Part shown: one piece after another, positions 14,901 to 25,853 of the stretch | How positions within the stretch are numbered: position 1 is the first letter of the stretch | Layout of the letters: every line of letters starts with the position of its first letter | Source: Sphingobacteriales bacterium JAD_PAG50586_3 | Lineage (GTDB): Bacteria > Bacteroidota > Bacteroidia > CAMBQF01 | Assembly (NCBI GenBank): GCA_023213195.1 | Contig: CP096135.1 | Coordinates: forward strand, 1,568,616-1,632,615 | Reading direction: 5' to 3' | DNA: 64,000 nucleotides | Program-made: the position numbers and the translations under genes | The notes under the pieces: model-generated | Databases searched by the model: none | The model's input: the letters and a program-made list of their open reading frames with translations, nothing else | Told to the model about the DNA's origin: nothing

Positions 14901-17900
14901 TACTAACAGTGTAGTAATTGTTATACCGCCGGTAAATGGTAGCGCTATTTTCGACCCTACACTGGGCGAAATAATATACACACCAAACAATAACTTCTTT
15001 GGTACTGATAGCTTGTTGTACCAAATTTGCGACAGCCTTGGTTTATGCGATACCGCTTGGGTATACATTGTAATTGAAAGTGTACCTGATATAACCATAG
15101 ACCCAAATGTTTTCCCAAGTGGTAACAACATTAGCTGCTTTGGCGCTAACGATGGTTCTATTGATTTAACTATAGATTTAGGAACACCTCCATATACTAT
15201 AAGCTGGACCGGCCCTAACAGTTTTACTTCGGCAGACGAAGACATTAGCGGCCTTGCTCCGGGTACTTACAACGTAACCATAACCGACTTAAACGGTAAC
15301 ATAGCCCAAGGTTCTGTAACCCTTACTGAGCCAACCTTATTGCAAGGCAGCGGCATAGTATTGTCTTACAACGGTGGCTACAACGTAAGCTGTGGCGGTA
15401 TAACCCCTGCTTGCGATGGTTCTATTGATTATACTGTAACAGGTGGTTCTCCTGCTTACTCTGTAAGCTGGACTGGCCCTAACGGCTTTACCGCTAACAC
15501 ACAGGATATATCAGGCCTATGTGCCGGTACTTACACTATAGTTGTTACTGATGTTAACGGTTGTACTGTAACCAATACATACACCTTAACTGCACCGCCT
15601 GCATTAGACCCAATAGTGTCTTACGCAAACTACAATGGCTATAACGTAACTTGTAACGGTGCTTGCAATGGTTCTATAAACCTAACTGTAAACGGCGGTG
15701 TTGCACCATTTACTTATGCCTGGGTTGGCCCTAACAACTATTCTTCAACATCAGAAGATATAAATAACCTATGTGCCGGTAACTACACAGTAGTTGTTAC
15801 CGATGCTAACGGTTGTACATCTACTATAAACGTAACATTAACCGAGCCTCCGGTGCTTGCTGCAAGTTTACTTGCCGCTACTTACAACGGTGGTGTAAAC
15901 ATTAGTTGTTCCAATGCTTGCGATGGTTCTATCAACGCAACTATTACCGGCGGTGTTGCACCATTTACATACTCATGGACAGGCCCTAACGGCTTTACCT
16001 CTTCATTAGAAGATATAAGCGCGCTGTGTGCAGGTACGTATGTATTGAATGTTACCGATGCTAACGGTTGCACTACCACACAAACCATTACACTTACCCA
16101 ACCTGCCCCTGTATCTATAAGCCTTGCAGCTGCCCTATACAATGGCGGTTATAATGTAAGCTGTGGCGGAGTAATACCTGCCTGCGATGGTTCTATTAAC
16201 GGCACTGTAACAGGTGGTACTGCACCATACTCTTATAGCTGGATTGGCCCTAACGGTTTTGTTGCGGTAACTGAAGATATTGGCGCCCTGTGTGTTGGTA
16301 CGTATACATTAACTGTAACAGATGCTAACGGTTGTATAGCTACCCAAACAGTAACACTGGTAGCTCCTCCGGCATTAGAAGTTGGCGGCGTAGCGCTAGA
16401 ATATTTGGGTGGAAATAACATAAGCTGTGCCAACGCTTGCGATGGTGCTATAGACCTTGTAATTAACGGTGGTGTAGCTCCATTTACAATTAGCTGGGTT
16501 GGTCCTAACGGCTTTGCTTCTTCTACCGAAGATATTAGCAACCTATGTGCCGGTGCTTACACCGTAACGGTTACTGATGCTAACGGTTGCTCTGCAACAC
16601 AAACCATAACATTAACCCAACCTCCTGTAATATCAGTTTTTCTGCAAGCTGCATTATATAATGGCGGGGTAAACATTAGCTGTGCTAACGCTTGCGATGG
16701 TTCTATAAACGCTACTATAAGCGGTGGCACTACACCATACTCTTACAGCTGGGTTGGCCCTAACGGTTTTGTTGCCGTTACTGACGACCTAAGCAACTTA
16801 TGCGCCGGTACTTATGTATTAACAGTTACCGATGCTAACAACTGTACATCAACCGGTACAATAACTTTACTAGCGCCAGATACCTTAACTGCAACAGCAG
16901 TAGGTGCTACTACTAACGGTGGCACAAACATTAGCTGCAACGGTGTTTGCGATGGTTCTATTAACCTTACTATTGCCGGTGGCACTGCGCCATACATAAT
17001 AAGCTGGGTTGGCCCTAACGGTTTTGTATCAGCAACAGAAGATATAAGCAGCCTGTGCGCAGGTACTTATGTGGCTACTATTACCGATGCTAACAACTGC
17101 TCGGCTACTGCAACTGTTACTTTATCAGAGCCTCCTCCTGTAAATGCATCGGGTGTAGAATCTGTTTACGCAGGCGGCTTTAATGTGGGATGCAACGGTG
17201 GCAACGATGGTGCTATTGATATTACCGTAACTGGTGGTTCTGGTACATATACTTTCACTTGGTCAGGCCCCAATAACTACACAGCTTCTACCGAAGATGT
17301 GAGCGATTTAGTAGCAGGTAATTACACTGTTATTATTGCCGATGTTAACGGTTGTTCAGATACATTATCATTCAACTTAACAGAGCCTGAAGTTATTACT
17401 ACATCAGCAACCAGCTCTCCAAGTTCTTGCGGCCAGTTTAACGGTTCTATAGACTTAACTGTAGCCGGTGGTTCGGGCGCGTTTGCCTACAACTGGACAG
17501 GCCCTAACGGCTTTACCGCAAACACCCAAGACTTAACAGGTATTATTGGTGGCCAATACATTGTAGAGGTGCTAGACAGCAATGGCTGCTCTGTAATAGA
17601 TACTGTTATTGTAAACGTTAAGCCTCCGGTAGCTGCAACAGCAGTTGTAACCAACAGCTTATGCAATAGCAGCTGCAACGGCTCTATAGACTTAACCGTA
17701 ACTACCGGCGAAAGCCCTTATGGCTTTGCTTGGTCAGGCCCTAACAGCTTCTCATCTACATCAGAAGATATATCAGCCCTATGCCAGGGTACATATACTG
17801 TAGTTGTTACCGATGCTGACGGCTGTACATTTACTGATACGTTTAACATTACCGCTCCTGATGCTGTTGCCTTAACTGTTATAGCAAACAACGCCGCTAC

Positions 17901-18867
17901 TTGTACTGCAAGCAACGGTTCTATAACCATTAACCCAACAGGTGGCCACGGTGGCTATAGCTTTAGCTGGACAGGCCCTAACGGCTATACATCAACAGAG
18001 CAAAACCCAACAGGCCTCGCCAGCGGCGCATATACTGTATCTGTTACCGATAGCCTTGGCTGCTCTCACGACCAAACCATAAACGTAGGTTCTGTATCTA
18101 ACCTTGCACTGGCTGCAACTGCGGTTAACGCAACCTGCCACGGTATAAACAATGGCAGCGGCTGTGCTCAGGCTACCGGTGCTACTGCACCTATAAGCTA
18201 CCTATGGTCTAACGGCGACACTACACAGTGTGTAGACAGCCTTGCACCGGGTACTTACATTGTTACTATTATTGATGCTAACGGTTGTACAGGTTCTGAT
18301 ACCATTGTAATTACCGAGCCTGAAATGTTGGCTATTGCCGGCGATGTATTGGTTTACCCTAATGGTTATAACATTAGCGTAATTGATGGTACAGATGGTG
18401 CAATTGATATAACAGTAAGCGGCGGTTCTGGTTCTTATGCCTATAACTGGAACGTTGGCAATGGTAGCACTACACTAGAAGACCAAATATCATTACCTGC
18501 CGATACATACGTTGTTGTTGTTACCGATACCAATGGCTGTGCTGTTACTGCCGAATACATTTTAGAACAACCTCCTGTTATTGAACTGCCAACTGGCTTT
18601 AGCCCCGGCAATATGGATGGCATGAACGATTACTACGTGATAAAAGGTATTGATGGTTTAATAGACAATAGGTTTACCGTATTCAACCGTTGGGGACAAG
18701 TAATTTATGAGAAAGAAGGGTATACCAACGATTGGGCAGGTACTAACAAAGGCGGCGATATGATGCCAGACGGAACTTACTTTGTATTGTTTACTGTTAA
18801 GGTGCCAAATCTTGGTGAGCAAACCTTTAAAGCAACAGTAGAACTACGTAAAAACTTTAGCAAATAA
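5952..18867 (+). CDS. Giant SprB-repeat adhesin with T9SS type B (CHU_C) domain, frameshifted in this assembly
   Basis: Repaired length about 4,304 residues. Start at 5952 gives a signal peptide (LLVLLLMVFLSSALFAQ). Residues about 30-270 resemble the N-terminal domain of SBBP-repeat proteins (QNNGQWPAEVLYKANF), followed by beta-propeller-like repeats to about residue 770, SprB-type repeats (8590-12640), seven cadherin-like/tandem-95 repeats with VNDAPIANxDxTxTPEDTP (13066-15090), a second SprB block (15100-18580) and a C-terminal gliding-motility-type domain (LPTGFSPGNMDGMNDYYVI to the end), the T9SS type B signal. SprB-like proteins are mobile surface adhesins. Breaks: TAG at 6255 (CCAGG to CTAGG would restore Gln), T5 for T6 at 8022, extra T next to CCAGG at 8434, and CCAAGG at 12146. 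All repair to one frame divisible by three. PorP/SprF-like and PorE-like genes follow. The start codon is less certain than the rest. Confidence 0.85.
8590..12640 (+). repeat. SprB block 1: 237-bp tandem coding repeats
   Basis: After two divergent modules there are six near-identical 79-residue copies starting near 9057, 9294, 9531, 9768, 10005 and 10242 (TNVSCFGGNNGAV or TNVLCFGGNNGAV), then about nine copies of a related type (NQVNVLCYGNATGSF) to about 12600. Copies 1, 3 and 5 of the first set carry SCFGG and copies 2, 4 and 6 carry LCFGG, at DNA level too, so the true duplicated unit is 474 bp. Each unit ends in a TVxDxNxCTTTVNVTI strand typical of SprB repeats. Confidence 0.9.
13066..15090 (+). 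repeat. Seven 291-bp cadherin-like (tandem-95) coding repeats
   Basis: Units of 97 residues begin near 13066, 13360, 13651, 13942, 14233, 14524 and 14815. The consensus has VNDAPIA, TPEDTPV, GNDTDVDGNLDN, PDGSIIYTPNQDFNG and CDTAYVIINV. The acidic DxDxxxD-like loops are typical of calcium-binding cadherin-like folds, which would make this a rigid spacer between the two SprB blocks. The first and last copies are the most diverged. Confidence 0.85.
15100..18580 (+). repeat. SprB block 2: about 14 diverged repeats
   Basis: Modules of 77-88 residues with YNGGxNISC, CDGSINxTxxGGxxPFxxSWxGPNGF, EDISxLCAGTYxxxVTDANGC. Fourteen can be counted from about 15106 to 18330. Unlike block 1 they are well diverged from one another, so this array is older or under selection for variety. 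It leads straight into the type B sorting domain. Confidence 0.85.
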
Positions 18868-18880
18868 TTAATTAAACATT

Positions 18881-18905
18881 TCCGGCGCGGCTTTGCCGCG
18901 CCGGA
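18881..18905 (+). terminator. Strong hairpin between the adhesin and porP-like gene
   Basis: TCCGGCGCGGC, loop TTT, GCCGCGCCGGA: a perfect 11-bp GC-rich stem 13 bases after the stop of the adhesin gene and 29 bases before the next start. Only a weak T tract (ATTTTAT) follows. It could be an attenuator or a 3'-end stabiliser that sets the ratio of adhesin to partner mRNA. Confidence 0.65.
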
Positions 18906-18933
18906 TTTTATAAAAAACAAATACCAGTAGAAT

Positions 18934-19869
18934 ATGAAAAAGGTTATACTAACAGCAGCACTGGCAATTGCAGCACTTACCGGCCTAAAGGCCCAGCAGG
19001 AGGCAATGTTTAGCCAGTATATGTTTAACCAGGTATTTTTAAACCCCGCGTATGCAGGCCACAATGGTTATATATCTAGCACCTTGCTTTACCGCGACCA
19101 ATGGGCTAACTGGGATGGCGCACCCAAAACCGCAGTACTATCGGTAGACGGTGCTTTTGCCAACAACACAATGGGTTGGGGTTTATCTCTTTGTAACGAT
19201 AAGATTGGCGTAAACAATAACACCGATATTTATGCAAGCTATGCATACAAAGTTAGGCTCGGCGATAAAAGCCGTTTAAGCTTTGGTGTACGCGCCGGTG
19301 GTACATTTATAAACGCTAACAGGCCCGATGTGTACTGGGATGGGCAAAATGGCGGCGACCCTAACATGGATCCTTACCGGGGTTTTGCCACCCGTGTGGG
19401 CTTTGGTATGTTTTTTAACAGCGATAAGTTTTACGCAGGCTTATCATTCCCAACATTAATGGCATACGTGCCGCGCACCAAGTTTAATGTGGACTTTACT
19501 AAAACAAGTTTTTTGCGTCGCCACTATTTTTTACAGGCGGGCTACATAATTAAGGCTAACGATTTCTTAAAAATCCGCCCGTCATTTCTTATGAAATACC
19601 AAACAGCTACGGTAGCTCCTGTTCAGTTCGATTTTAACGTACATTTTTTAATTAACGATAAATTTTGGATTGGTGCATCGTACCGTACACAAGATGCTAT
19701 TGTAGGTATGGCCGAGATATTGATAAACCGCCGTTTCCGCATTGGCTATGCTTACGATTATAAGCTGCAAAGCGTAAAATATAACTACGTTGGTGCATCG
19801 CACGAATTTATGCTGGGCTTTGATTTTGGCCGTGGTTTATTAAAGATTAAAACACCACGTTATTTCTAA
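18934..19869 (+). CDS. PorP/SprF family T9SS outer membrane protein
   Basis: 311 residues with signal peptide (VILTAALAIAALTGLKAQ). The QEAMFSQYMFNQVFLNPAYAG segment just after it is the hallmark of the PorP/SprF family; the rest is a beta-barrel-type sequence with short strands ending in GLLKIKTPRYF. In Flavobacterium, SprF is needed to deliver SprB, and SprF-like proteins pair with type B sorting domains. Here it directly follows a giant type B protein and precedes a PorE-like gene, which fits a dedicated secretion or anchoring partner. Confidence 0.92.
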   Translation: MKKVILTAALAIAALTGLKAQQEAMFSQYMFNQVFLNPAYAGHNGYISSTLLYRDQWANWDGAPKTAVLSVDGAFANNTMGWGLSLCNDKIGVNNNTDIYASYAYKVRLGDKSRLSFGVRAGGTFINANRPDVYWDGQNGGDPNMDPYRGFATRVGFGMFFNSDKFYAGLSFPTLMAYVPRTKFNVDFTKTSFLRRHYFLQAGYIIKANDFLKIRPSFLMKYQTATVAPVQFDFNVHFLINDKFWIGASYRTQDAIVGMAEILINRRFRIGYAYDYKLQSVKYNYVGASHEFMLGFDFGRGLLKIKTPRYF

Positions 19870-19897
19870 TATTTAGGTTCATTTATTTAACTACACG

Positions 19898-21807
19898 ATG
19901 ATGAAAAGGTATATACATATTGCAAGTGCGGCGGCCCTTATAGCTATGGCTTCAGGCTGCGCAAAAATGTATTTTAAGCAGGGAAACAAATCGTTTGAAA
20001 CACTGCGTTTTTCAAAGGCTATTGAGTCTTTTGAAAAAGCATTAGAGAAAAAGATATCCCTAACGCCCGCGAAGGCCTAGCAAACTCTTACCGCCTAACC
20101 AACAATACGCTAAAGGCAGAAAAAGCCTATGCCGATGTGGTGTTACAGCCCGATACTGACCCTGTAAACTACTTTCACTATGCACGCATGCTGGCGGCTA
20201 ATAAAAAGTACGATGAGGCTAAGGTTTGGTACAACAAATACCTATCAGTAAAACCTGATGATAAAACAGCGCAGGTGCTATTAGCATCGTGCGACTCTAC
20301 TGTTATGTTTAACCGAGACACCCTGCGCTACCAGATAGACGAGGTGCAACTGAAAGGCTTGGAAAACTACTATACCACTGCCTTGTATAAAGACGGTTTT
20401 ATTTTTGCTGCCGACCGTAGCGAAATTGATGCCGACAAGGTAAACCCATGGACAGGCAACTCTTACCTTGATTTGTATTATACCGAAAATAAAGGCACTA
20501 ATAAATGGACTGAACCTGCGCTGATTGGCGGGCAGGTTAACGGCCCTTTTCACGAAGGTCCATCGGTTGTTTCTAAAGATGGTAAAACCATTTACTTTAC
20601 CCGCAGCAACTACAGCAAAACTAAGCTTAGAAAGAGCAAAGACAATACCAACAACCTAAAGCTATTTAAAGCCACGCTTGATGGCGATAAGTGGAAAGAC
20701 CTGATGGAGTTTAAATATAACAGCGATGAATATTCTATGGGCCACCCTACCTTATCGGCTGATGAACAGACATTGTACTTTATATCAGACATGCCCGGTG
20801 GTTTAGGTGGTACAGATATTTACATGGCTAAAAAAGAAGGCGAAGGCTGGGGTAACCCAATTAACCTGGGCCCGGGTATTAACACATCGTTAAACGAGAT
20901 GTTCCCCTTTTACTGCCCCGGCGATTCTACGTTGTATTTCTCATCGCAAGGCCATACAAATATGGGCGGGCTAGATGTGTTTAGCGCTAAAGATTTAGGC
21001 AGCGGTAAATTTGACCGCGCAGTAAACGAAGGCTACCCTTTAAATACTACCCAAGACGATTTCGCTTTTACTATGAAAGGAGATATGAAAAACGGGTACA
21101 TATCGTCTAACCGTTTAGGTGGCGATAAAATATTTACTTTTGTTAAGAAGAAAGTAGTACCACAAATGGCCTTTATGCTAGTGGGTACGGTTATAGATAA
21201 ATCTACCGGGTTGCCATTGCCAAACTCTAAGGTTGAGGTTATTGATATGCAAAACAATACCAAGCTAGAGTTTACTACCGATGCAAACGGTAACTACCAA
21301 ACCCCTATAGCGGTTAATACCGATTACTCTTTAATAGCTACTAAAGACAAATACTCTACCGCTACAGATGATGCTACAACCAAGGGCTTAACAAAATCTG
21401 AAACACTACGTAAAGACTTTATTCTTGATCCCTACAAGCCTAAACTTAGCGTAGATTTTGCTTTAGAAAACATTTACTACGATTTGGATAAATACAATAT
21501 TCGCCCTGATGCGGCTGTTGAGCTTGATAAAATTGTTAAGCTGATGAATGAATATCCAAGCATGGTTATTGAGTTAGGTTCTCATACCGACTCTCGTGCT
21601 AACGACCAGTATAACATTACACTGTCTGACAACCGGGCAAAATCGGCCGTGGCATACCTTGTAAAACGCGGCATTGCCAAAGACCGCCTAACATGGAAAG
21701 GATATGGCGAAACCAAACTTGTTAATGGCTGTGTTAACGATGCTACGTGTACCGAGGAAGAACACCAACGCAACCGCCGCACCACATTTAAAGTGCTTAG
21801 CTACTAA
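19898..21807 (+). CDS. PorE-like lipoprotein: TPR, PD40 propeller, CarboxypepD_reg, OmpA domains (frameshifted)
   Basis: Repaired length about 636 residues. Lipoprotein signal at the N-terminus (LIAMASGCAKM), TPR-like helices (about 25-130), PD40/WD40-like propeller (GPSVVSKDGKTIYFTRS, HPTLSADEQTLYFISD; about 190-410), a carboxypeptidase-regulatory-like domain (GTVIDKSTGLPLPNSKVEV; about 425-510) and a C-terminal OmpA peptidoglycan-binding domain (LGSHTDSRANDQYN, LSDNRAKSAVAYLVKRGI). This order matches PorE, the T9SS component that tethers to peptidoglycan. The frame breaks at 20062, where ISL must continue as AREGLANSY; one missing A restores it. It closes the adhesin and porP-like operon, starting 28 bases after the porP-like stop. 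Confidence 0.88.
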
Positions 21808-21828
21808 CCAATCAATTACATAAATACA

Positions 21829-21863
21829 AGAATCCCCCTGACAATAATTGCCTTGGGGATTCT
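21829..21863. terminator. Possible bidirectional terminator between convergent operons
   Basis: AGAATCCCC at 21829-21837 pairs with GGGGATTCT at 21855-21863. It lies between the PorE-like gene and the convergent cbb3 operon. There is no clean T tract on either side, so the call is weak. Confidence 0.4.
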
Positions 21864-21960
21864 CGTATTCTATAACAAGTCCTAATTGTCAAAAAAAGAT
21901 AATTGGAATGCCAAAACCAAAACCAACCGTTCTTTTTTTATTAAGTGTTGCCAATTAAGA

Positions 21961-22692
21961 TTAATGGCACTCTATAACGCTGTGCCCATCGTGCTTGCAG
22001 TATTCAGCTGAAACCTGTTTGGTGGTGGTGCTGGGGCTTAGGTAGGGGATACCTAAATTTAGTCCGCGGACAATAAATAGAGCACCCATTATTACCATGC
22101 CATAGGGTAGTAGCTTGGTAAGGGTTTTTCGGGCCGAAAGGCTTACCTGGGTTTTTATAATTACCAGTGTAGCCATTAGGGGCAGTGTACCTAAGCCAAA
22201 CAGGGCCATATAGGCTGCGCCTGTATACCATTGTCCTGTAGCTGTGGCCCCGGCCAAGCCTATGTATACAAAACCGCAGGGTAAAAGGCCGTTTAACAGG
22301 CCTATGGTAAACAGGGTAATAAAGCCCCTTTTTTGTAATTGTTTTTGCATAGCAGTTTTTAACCTTGCTATGGCATTATTGTAAAATTGGGGTGTGCGGG
22401 TTAGCTTACTTACCAGCAAGGGTGTTGCTACTATCAATAGTATAAAAACACCCAGACCTATAGAAAACCATTGCTGTATGCCGGCCAGCGATAAGGTTTG
22501 GCCAAGGGCGCCAAACAGCAAGCCCAACACAGCGTAGGTAGTTGCACGGCCAACATTGTATAATACTGCTGCCCAAAGCCTGCCACCCACGCCATACCCG
22601 GGAACGGGCAACGCAAGGGCTATAGGGCCACACATGCCTATGCAGTGCAGGCTACCTAAAAGGCCTATGGTAAATGCAGCTAATAATTGCAT
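21961..22692 (-). CDS. UreH/DsbD_2-like (sulfite exporter TauE/SafE family) membrane protein of the cbb3 cluster
   Basis: 243 residues, about six membrane segments. GLLGSLHCIGMCGPIALAL near the N-terminus and NGLLPCGFVYIGLAGA in the middle are the paired cysteine-containing half-repeats of the DsbD_2/UreH-like family. The last gene of the cco operon; its start overlaps the ccoH stop by one base (TAATG). Relatives next to cbb3 genes are thought to help copper or cofactor supply for oxidase assembly; that role here is inferred. The soluble tail carries HDGHSVIECH, a possible metal ligand set. Confidence 0.85.
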   Translation of the reverse strand: MQLLAAFTIGLLGSLHCIGMCGPIALALPVPGYGVGGRLWAAVLYNVGRATTYAVLGLLFGALGQTLSLAGIQQWFSIGLGVFILLIVATPLLVSKLTRTPQFYNNAIARLKTAMQKQLQKRGFITLFTIGLLNGLLPCGFVYIGLAGATATGQWYTGAAYMALFGLGTLPLMATLVIIKTQVSLSARKTLTKLLPYGMVIMGALFIVRGLNLGIPYLSPSTTTKQVSAEYCKHDGHSVIECH

Positions 22693-23138
22693 TATTGAAT
22701 GAATATAGACAGTTTACTAAAATATGTTTTGCCTTGTGCGGCCCAGTCTACCAACAGGTTGTAGTTGCCTTTTTTAAGCTTGGTTATTGGCGCAACCATT
22801 TGGCCATTAGCAGTAGTGGTAATAGGCATTGTAATGTCATCGGCTGAGTTTGATGGGCGATAAAACAACACTGTGCCCGTGTAGGGGCCTTTTACCTCTA
22901 CAGGAAATGTTATTATAACCCCATCGGCAGTTTGTATTGCACTAACGGGAATGCTTAGCGACTCAGCATTTTCCATCTTGTCAAGCTTGGTTTGGTAGCC
23001 AACTTCTTGCGCGTAGTAGTCGGGTGTAACAAGGTCTACCTTCTCGTTCATAGCTTTAAATACCGCTGTAAGTATCAGCACTATAAATATTGCGTATGCT
23101 ACTACTATTTTGGTACCCCAATTCCATTTTAGTTTCAT
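22692..23138 (-). CDS. ccoH: CcoH (FixH) cbb3 oxidase assembly protein
   Basis: 148 residues: one N-terminal membrane helix (IVVAYAIFIVLILTAVF), then the FixH signature NEKVDLVTPDYYAQEVGYQ and a periplasmic beta-rich domain. CcoH is needed for stable assembly of cbb3 oxidase. It lies between ccoG, five bases upstream, and the UreH-like gene, with which it overlaps by one base. Confidence 0.92.
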   Translation of the reverse strand: MKLKWNWGTKIVVAYAIFIVLILTAVFKAMNEKVDLVTPDYYAQEVGYQTKLDKMENAESLSIPVSAIQTADGVIITFPVEVKGPYTGTVLFYRPSNSADDITMPITTTANGQMVAPITKLKKGNYNLLVDWAAQGKTYFSKLSIFIQ

Positions 23139-23143
23139 AACTT

Positions 23144-24572
23144 TTATTTTTTGTTTGCTATAAATGGGCCTAAAAAGTTGGTTTTTACAACGTCTAGTTT
23201 TTTACCGTTGGCGTATATACCAATTTTTAAGGGCATTTTTCGTTCTTTAATATCTGCCTTGTTTAAGTACACAAAGAAAACCCGCTCTAGCGATGCTTCT
23301 TTAGGAACCAGCATATTATTGCTACCTACCAGTTTAATGGTGCCGTTTATACCATCTTCAAGCTTTAACTCTACAGGCAGCTCTTTATGGGTTTTGTTAA
23401 GCAGTTTTATATTGTATATGTTGGATATGGTAACACTATCGGCCTGTTCCTGATACAGCATGCCCGATGCGCGTAGTATGTTTGCCTGTATATCATCTCG
23501 CGTGGCGAGTAGAAAAACCAGTACACCAACAAGCAGTGTAAGTATTACCGAGTAAGCTTTCATACGAGGGGTAAAGCGTAGCTTTTCGCCATTGGCAATA
23601 CCGTCTTCAGAGTCGTAACGGATAAGGTTTTTGGTTTGTGTATACTGTCCATAACACTATCGCAGGCATCAATACAGGCGGTACAGTTTACACACTCTAG
23701 TTGTGTGCCGTTGCGTATGTCTATACCTGTTGGGCATACCCGCACACACAGGCCACAGTCTATACAATCGCCGCCTTTGCGCTCGGCAGTTTTACGGAAG
23801 TGTTCGCGGGGTTCGCCACGTATATAATCGTATGCTACTACAATGCTTTTTTTGTCTAGCAGTACACCTTGTAAACGTCCATAAGGACAAACAATAAGGC
23901 ATACCTGCTCTCTAAACCACGAGAATACACCGTAAAACACAAAGGTGAAGAGTATAAGGCCAATAAGGCTGCGGATATTGTCGCCTATGTTTACATAAAT
24001 ATCCATTACCTCATCCATACTAATTATGTATGATAAAAAGGTGTTAGCTATTATAAACGAGAGGCTGAAAAATGCAACGTGTTTTAATACCCTTTTGCGG
24101 ATTTTTCGGCTGTCCACGGGGCTTTGTTTAAGGCTTTTTGGGCAGAAGCATCGCCCTCTATAAGGTATTCTATCTTGCGGAATACCATTTCTAAAAAGAT
24201 GGTTTGCGGGCAAACCCATCCACAAAATACACGGCCAAAAATAATAGTAAACAGTACTATAAATACTATAAAAGTGAGCATGCCCAGCATAAAAATAAAA
24301 AAATCTTGGGGCCAAAAAACTACTCCAAAAAGAATGAACTTACGTTCTAAAATATTGGCCAAAAAAAGAGGTTGGCCATTAAGCTTTATAAAAGGCAGGG
24401 TAAATAGTACAGCTAAAAACGCCCAACTAATATAGGTGCGGTATTTGTAAAGCCTGCCTTTGGGCTTTTGCGGATAAATCCAATTGCGTTTGCCTTGCTC
24501 ACTTATAGTTGCTACCGAATCACGAAACGACTCATCATTATGCGGGCCATCGTTACCATCTAATTTGTCCAT
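23144..24572 (-). CDS. ccoG: CcoG (FixG/RdxA) ferredoxin-type assembly protein (two frameshifts)
   Basis: Repaired length 476 residues, normal for the family. Membrane helices at about 45-120 with GRVFCGWVCPQT, then GDCIDCGLCVRVCPTG and CVNCTACIDACD (two 4Fe-4S ferredoxin sites), and a C-terminal FixG Ig-like domain after one more helix (about 340 onward). CcoG handles copper reduction for cbb3 assembly. Two homopolymer losses split the frame: T5 for T6 at 24102 (AEKIRKRVLKH restored) and T5 for T6 at 23628 (HKPKNLIRYDSEDG restored). Neither is near a functional residue; both look like sequencing error. Confidence 0.9.
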
Positions 24573-24603
24573 GCTCGTAAAATTTTAATTATAACAGCAG
24601 GGG

Positions 24604-25853
24604 TTATTTAACCCCTGCTGTTTTTTGTGCCACTGTACTATCTGCTTTAGCAGAGGCAGTATCAACAGGAGCAACAACTTCTTCTTTCCAAAGGTCGCCC
24701 TGGGGTGCTTTAGCTCCGGCGGGTTTAGAGCCGTTTATGGATTTGATATAGCTTGCTACTTCCTGAATATTTTTAGGTGATAATTGAGATTTCCACGATT
24801 GCATACCGTTGGGTGTGCCATTGGTTATAATTTTGAAAATGTTTTTAATGCTACCGCCATATATCCAATATTCATCGGTTAAGTTGGGGCCAATATTACC
24901 TTGTGCTTTGTCGCCATGGCAGGCAATGCACATACCATCGTAAGTGGCTTTGCCATTGGCAATAGAGGTAGCATCAACCAGTGTGGTTACATTTTCTTCG
25001 TTAACCATAACCTCCCCTTTCTCAGCCATTTTTTTCATCAGCTCGGCCTTGGTAGCATCAGCATCGGCAAGCTCTTGTTTATACTCAGCCGCTTGCAGGT
25101 TACCGGTATCAAAAACATGGTAGTGTAGCAGGTAAACGGCAGCAAAGGCAATTGAAATGTAAAAGCCATACAACCACCATGGGGGTAATGAGTTATCTAA
25201 CTCGCGTATACCATCATACTCATGGTCAAAAACAATGGCCTCTTCCTGCTCAATAGGTACAGCGCGGGTAAGCCATTTTTGCATAAACGATGGCTTTTTG
25301 GCTTTTTGAACCTTTGCTTCTACAGCAACTTCTTCTAACAATACTGCATCGGCCATTAAACCATTGGCAACAAACAGCCTTTTTATTGATGCTATTAAGC
25401 CTATAATAATGGAAAACTCAAGTATGATAAAGAGCAGCATTATAATTACAAACGGGTCTATGCTGGGTGGTTTTACCTGTGTAGTTTGCACAGTTTCTAC
25501 TGCTGCTGCACCTTGTGCAAATGCTGATACGGTAGAGAATAATATAAACACAATTACCGATGCGCCCCTAACCCACGATGTTTTTATTTCAGGGGTTTGA
25601 TATTTGGATTTGCCCTCATTATTTTTAATATTGATGTTTGTGTTTTGACGGGCTAAGCCTTTTAAAACACTTGATAATACTGCAATTACAACCAGCAGTA
25701 GTATAGCTACAATAATTAATCCTGATTGGGTAGGGTTAAAAAAGCATCCCACCACTGTGCTGTTTTTACTGATTCTGTTTGGCCAAAAGCTGTATTGGCT
25801 ATTAGTAATGCTGCAATACCTGCTGTTGTTATTTTATGTGTGCTACTTTTCAT
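24604..25853 (-). CDS. ccoP: CcoP cbb3 oxidase diheme-type subunit, here with a single CxxCH (frameshifted)
   Basis: Repaired length 416 residues. Starts at 25853 (MKSSTHKITTAG, signal peptide), overlapping the ccoQ stop by one base. Two membrane regions near 45-65 and 80-105, the FixP_N segment around LDNSLPPWWLYGFYISIAF (about 220), and a cytochrome c domain with CIACH near residue 309 and a distal Met. I find only one haem motif, whereas classical CcoP has two. The frame breaks at 25738: six A on the plus strand where seven are needed to join QWWDAF to FNPTQSGL. Confidence 0.88.

Noticed and set aside
1545..18623. Numerous ORFs of 60-120 codons on the minus strand across the giant repeat genes
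   Set aside because: They recur in step with the repeats, have no family resemblance and no start context; they are shadows of the plus-strand coding repeats.
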